Assembly: GCA_965601425.1 (NCBI GenBank)
Contig: CBFCWF010000185.1
Span: 1 to 8,288 of the forward strand
Reading direction: 5' to 3'
DNA: 8,288 bases
Source: Thiosocius sp965601425
GTDB lineage: Bacteria > Pseudomonadota > Gammaproteobacteria > Chromatiales > Chromatiaceae
Position 1 is the stretch's first letter, and each line of letters starts with the position of its first letter. A model generated the notes under the pieces. The model was given only the letters and a program-made list of their open reading frames with translations, did not search any database and was not told the origin of the DNA. Both the position numbers and the translations under genes were made by a program. Below, in pieces: positions 6,415 to 8,288 of this stretch.

Positions 6415-7124
6415 CCAGAGACCCAACGCTGATAACTGGCGTAGGGAAGCGCGCAGGGTTCCATATTGCCCGCGCGTTCCTGCGGCGCGGTATGCCGGTG
6501 ATCGGCACCTACCGGACACGCTATGACCGCTTGGCCGAGCTCCAGGGACTCGGCGCCGAGTTGTACCGATGCGATTTCAACAACCGCGACGACGTCGAGG
6601 GCCTGATTTCCGGCATCAAGGAGCGGCATCGGCGGCTGCGCGGGATCATCCATAACGCCTCCGACTGGATCAGCGACGACGCCGATCTCCCGGTCAACGA
6701 GGTGATTGAGGCGATGATGCGGGTGCACGCGAACGTACCCTACGAGCTCAACCATGCGCTGGCACCCCTGTTGGTTGACTGCAGCGACCCGCATGCCGAC
6801 ATAGTCCATATCGGAGACTACGTAAGCAGCCGCGGTAGCAAGCAACATATCGCTTATGCGGCAAGCAAGGCGGCACAGGACAACCTGACCCTGTCTTTTG
6901 CCGCGAAGCTGGCACCCAAGGTCAAGGTCAACAGCCTGGCGCCGGCCTTGCTTCAGTTCAATGAAGACGACAGTGAGGACTACCGGGAGCGCGCGTTGTC
7001 CAAGGGCCTTATGCCGCGGGAGGGCGGTTTCGACGAGCTGCAGCATGCGGTCGACTACCTCTTCGCGAGCCGCTACGTCACCGGCAGGGTATTGCCGGTC
7101 GACGGTGGTCGACACCTGAGGTGA
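6411..7124 (+). CDS. folM: Dihydromonapterin reductase (SDR family)
   Basis: A 237-residue short-chain dehydrogenase that reduces 7,8-dihydromonapterin to tetrahydromonapterin with NADPH, and in E. coli also has weak dihydrofolate reductase activity. The N-terminal nucleotide motif TGVGKRAG (9-16) has the TGxxxRxG form typical of pteridine reductases rather than the usual TGxxxGxG. HNAS (81-84) stands at the NNAG position. The active site carries Y149 and K153 (YAASK), with D136 thirteen residues before the Tyr in place of the common Ser, as in PTR1 and E. coli FolM. The ending LPVDGGRHLR matches FolM closely. The start ATG overlaps the folE stop as ATGA, with a GGAG 11 bases upstream, a clear sign of translational coupling. 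It completes the route GTP to tetrahydromonapterin within this operon. Confidence 0.94.
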   Translation: MTRDPTLITGVGKRAGFHIARAFLRRGMPVIGTYRTRYDRLAELQGLGAELYRCDFNNRDDVEGLISGIKERHRRLRGIIHNASDWISDDADLPVNEVIEAMMRVHANVPYELNHALAPLLVDCSDPHADIVHIGDYVSSRGSKQHIAYAASKAAQDNLTLSFAAKLAPKVKVNSLAPALLQFNEDDSEDYRERALSKGLMPREGGFDELQHAVDYLFASRYVTGRVLPVDGGRHLR

Positions 7125-7146
7125 CGCGCGGCCCGTTGCGCTGATC

Positions 7147-7914
7147 ATGGCTGGCAGCATTCTGCAGCGACCGTCGGACGGGGACCCTGGCCCTTCATGC
7201 GTGCTCGTGGCGGGCGCCGCGGGCGGCATCGGCGGCGCGTTCTGCGACTTGGTGGCAGCGCGTTTCTCCACCGCGACCATTATCCGTTTGGCGCGCGACC
7301 CGTCCAAGTTGGCGCCGTTGCCGGCGCGGTGCGTCGACATCGGTTTCGATATCGGCGACGAAGCCAGCATTCGGGACGCGGTCGAGCAGATCCCGGGCTC
7401 GTCCGTCGTCGACTGGGTTCTCGTGGCGACCGGCTGGCTGCATGACCGGGTTCGCCGGCCGGAGAAGACTTACAAGAGCCTCGATGCCATCCACCTCCTG
7501 CACGCCTACCGGATCAACGCGATCGGCCCTGCCTTGCTGGTCAAGCACCTGATACCCCGGCTAAACCCCTCGCGTCCATGCAAGCTCGGGGTGCTGTCGG
7601 CGCGCGTTGGCAGTATCAGCGACAACCGCTTGGGGGGCTGGCACGCGTATCGAGCGAGCAAGGCCGCGCTGAACATGCTGATCAAGAATATCGCGATCGA
7701 ACTCGCGCGCAACAACGGCCGCCATGTCATCGTGGGCCTGCAGCCAGGCACGACCGACACGGCCCTGTCCGCGCCCTTCCAACGGAATGTCCCTGCCGCT
7801 CAGCTCCAGACCCCGGACTATACCGCGCGGCAGCTAGTGGAGGTCATGCTGAGGCTGCGGACCGAAGACTCCGGCGGCCTGTTTGACTTTCTTGGTGAAT
7901 CTTTTGCGCCGTGA
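7147..7914 (+). CDS. Short-chain dehydrogenase/reductase, CsgA/C-factor-like
   Basis: A 255-residue SDR with a Rossmann fold. The glycine motif is AGAAGGIG (22-29), with Ala where the family usually has Thr. N124 (RINAIGP), a Ser at 151 or 156 (LSARVGSISDN) and Y168-K172 (YRASK) form the catalytic set, so it is probably an active NAD(P)-dependent oxidoreductase. The segments LSARVGSISDNRLGGW, YRASKAALN, PGTTDTALS and PFQRNVP are characteristic of the C-factor/sniffer-like SDR subgroup. The substrate is unknown. ATG 7147 has no clear Shine-Dalgarno, and the first 17 residues look like a loose extension before the first strand. It starts 22 bases after folM with no terminator between, so co-transcription is likely. 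This suggests, without proof, a role near tetrahydromonapterin use or recycling. It is not a second FolM: it has the ordinary Ser-Tyr-Lys site and lacks the pteridine-reductase nucleotide motif. Confidence 0.9.
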   Translation: MAGSILQRPSDGDPGPSCVLVAGAAGGIGGAFCDLVAARFSTATIIRLARDPSKLAPLPARCVDIGFDIGDEASIRDAVEQIPGSSVVDWVLVATGWLHDRVRRPEKTYKSLDAIHLLHAYRINAIGPALLVKHLIPRLNPSRPCKLGVLSARVGSISDNRLGGWHAYRASKAALNMLIKNIAIELARNNGRHVIVGLQPGTTDTALSAPFQRNVPAAQLQTPDYTARQLVEVMLRLRTEDSGGLFDFLGESFAP

Positions 7915-7923
7915 GCTATCGCG

Positions 7924-7938
7924 GCGGCCATCGGCCGC
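7924..7938 (+). terminator. Short GC hairpin just after the last SDR stop
   Basis: GCGGCC (7924-7929) and GGCCGC (7933-7938) form a perfect 6-bp stem with a 3-base loop, 9 bases after the stop codon. There is no T-run after it, so it would be an incomplete terminator or a 3'-end stabiliser. Confidence 0.3.
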
Positions 7939-8128
7939 GCGCACTTGCCGAGCGTCCCAGGACCCGTGCGATCCGATCTCCGGCATCAGCCCTTCGCGGG
8001 TCGCAGGGGCCCGAAGTCGATCGATCCCCGGCCGGCTGCCGGCGGGTTACGATCGACCGGGGCACGACCGCCGGCAATTCTTGCATGGCCCCTGGAAAAC
8101 GGGTTCGGGGATTCAAAGCCGCGTGCTG

Positions 8129-8167
8129 TGAACCCGAGCCGCTGCCCAGGGGCTTTCTTTGGGTTCA
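8129..8167. terminator. Stem-loop between convergent genes, overlapping the minus-strand stop
   Basis: TGAACCC (8129-8135) pairs perfectly with GGGTTCA (8161-8167) around a 25-base loop, which itself holds a possible small stem of GCC with GGC followed by TTTCTTT. The right arm contains the stop codon of the minus-strand frame. It could end transcription of the plus-strand operon before the opposing gene, but its shape is not classical. Confidence 0.3.
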
Positions 8168-8288
8168 GTTTGGAATCGTCGCCCGCCCGGCCGAGGTCAA
8201 GATCCGGAATCCGACAAACACGCGGGACACATTGCTGCCGGCATAGAACTGGCCTTCCAACGCGTTCCTGACCAGGTCGAAATCGAAC
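8165..8288 (-). CDS. C-terminal fragment of a convergent gene, unidentified
   Basis: Read on the minus strand, the right edge is open for 40 codons and ends in TGA at 8167-8165. The peptide begins FDFDLVRNALEGQFY and ends in VFVGFRILTSAGRATIPN. Its balanced composition and alternating hydrophobic residues look like real protein rather than shadow, and it lies opposite no plus-strand gene. The alternating pattern near the end would suit a beta strand, perhaps of an outer-membrane protein, but this is a weak guess and I do not recognise the family. The rest of the gene lies beyond the window. Confidence 0.45.
   Translation of the reverse strand, partial: FDFDLVRNALEGQFYAGSNVSRVFVGFRILTSAGRATIPN

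Noticed and set aside
6300..7370. 356-codon minus-strand frame across folE, folM and the last SDR
   Set aside because: The plus strand here has three clearly identified enzymes in overlapping operon order. The antisense frame shows no family features and is explained by codon bias.
7883..8271. Several plus-strand frames of 80-110 codons after the last SDR
   Set aside because: They overlap each other in different frames, are Arg/Pro-rich, have no ribosome binding sites, and are opposed by the more protein-like minus-strand frame at the edge.
1..8288. A defence system, mobile element or CRISPR array
   Set aside because: I looked for transposases, integrases, tRNA-flanked insertions, toxin-antitoxin pairs and regular repeats and saw none. 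All long plus-strand genes have ordinary metabolic or signalling assignments.

Overview
The window is high-GC DNA with a gammaproteobacterial look. The folX, folE and folM products read very closely to their Escherichia coli and Pseudomonas counterparts, while the two-gene signalling unit before them is of a kind common in environmental Gammaproteobacteria. Nothing in the sequence fixes the genus. There is no insertion sequence, phage gene, CRISPR array, tRNA or rRNA that I can support, and the window reads as ordinary chromosome.

Layout. (1) Bases 2-763 (+) hold the 3' part of an endonuclease/exonuclease/phosphatase-family gene whose start lies outside the window. (2) Bases 1005-4882 (+) hold a tight two-gene unit: a periplasmic NMT1/TauA-type substrate-binding protein, then, two bases after its stop, a 965-residue membrane sensor with a periplasmic domain, HAMP, PAS, PAS, GGDEF and EAL-like domains. 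The GGDEF domain keeps its active-site and inhibitory-site residues. The EAL domain has lost most of its catalytic signature. No permease or ATPase accompanies the binding protein, so the pair looks like a ligand-sensing c-di-GMP circuit rather than a transporter. (3) Bases 4883-5345 are about 460 bases without a convincing gene. The last third is AT-richer and carries candidate regulatory sequences: hairpins with T-runs, a weak promoter, and three copies of the hexamer TGTCCA. (4) Bases 5346-7124 (+) hold the overlapping trio folX, folE and folM, the route from GTP to tetrahydromonapterin. A second short-chain dehydrogenase (7147-7914) follows 22 bases later and may belong to the same transcript. 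(5) Bases 7915-8164 are intergenic. The right edge carries what looks like the last 40 codons of a convergent minus-strand gene.

How the genes work together. FolE opens GTP to 7,8-dihydroneopterin triphosphate, FolX epimerises it to the monapterin form, and FolM reduces dihydromonapterin to tetrahydromonapterin, the pterin cofactor used in Pseudomonas by phenylalanine hydroxylase. The trailing dehydrogenase is unassigned; recycling of an oxidised pterin is one possibility suggested only by position. The binding-protein/cyclase pair is a separate unit in which the binding protein probably presents a small molecule to the sensor's periplasmic domain and so changes c-di-GMP output.

The points most worth following up are the binding protein paired with a cyclase instead of a transporter, the eroded EAL domain beside an intact GGDEF domain, and the repeat-bearing control region ahead of the pterin operon.
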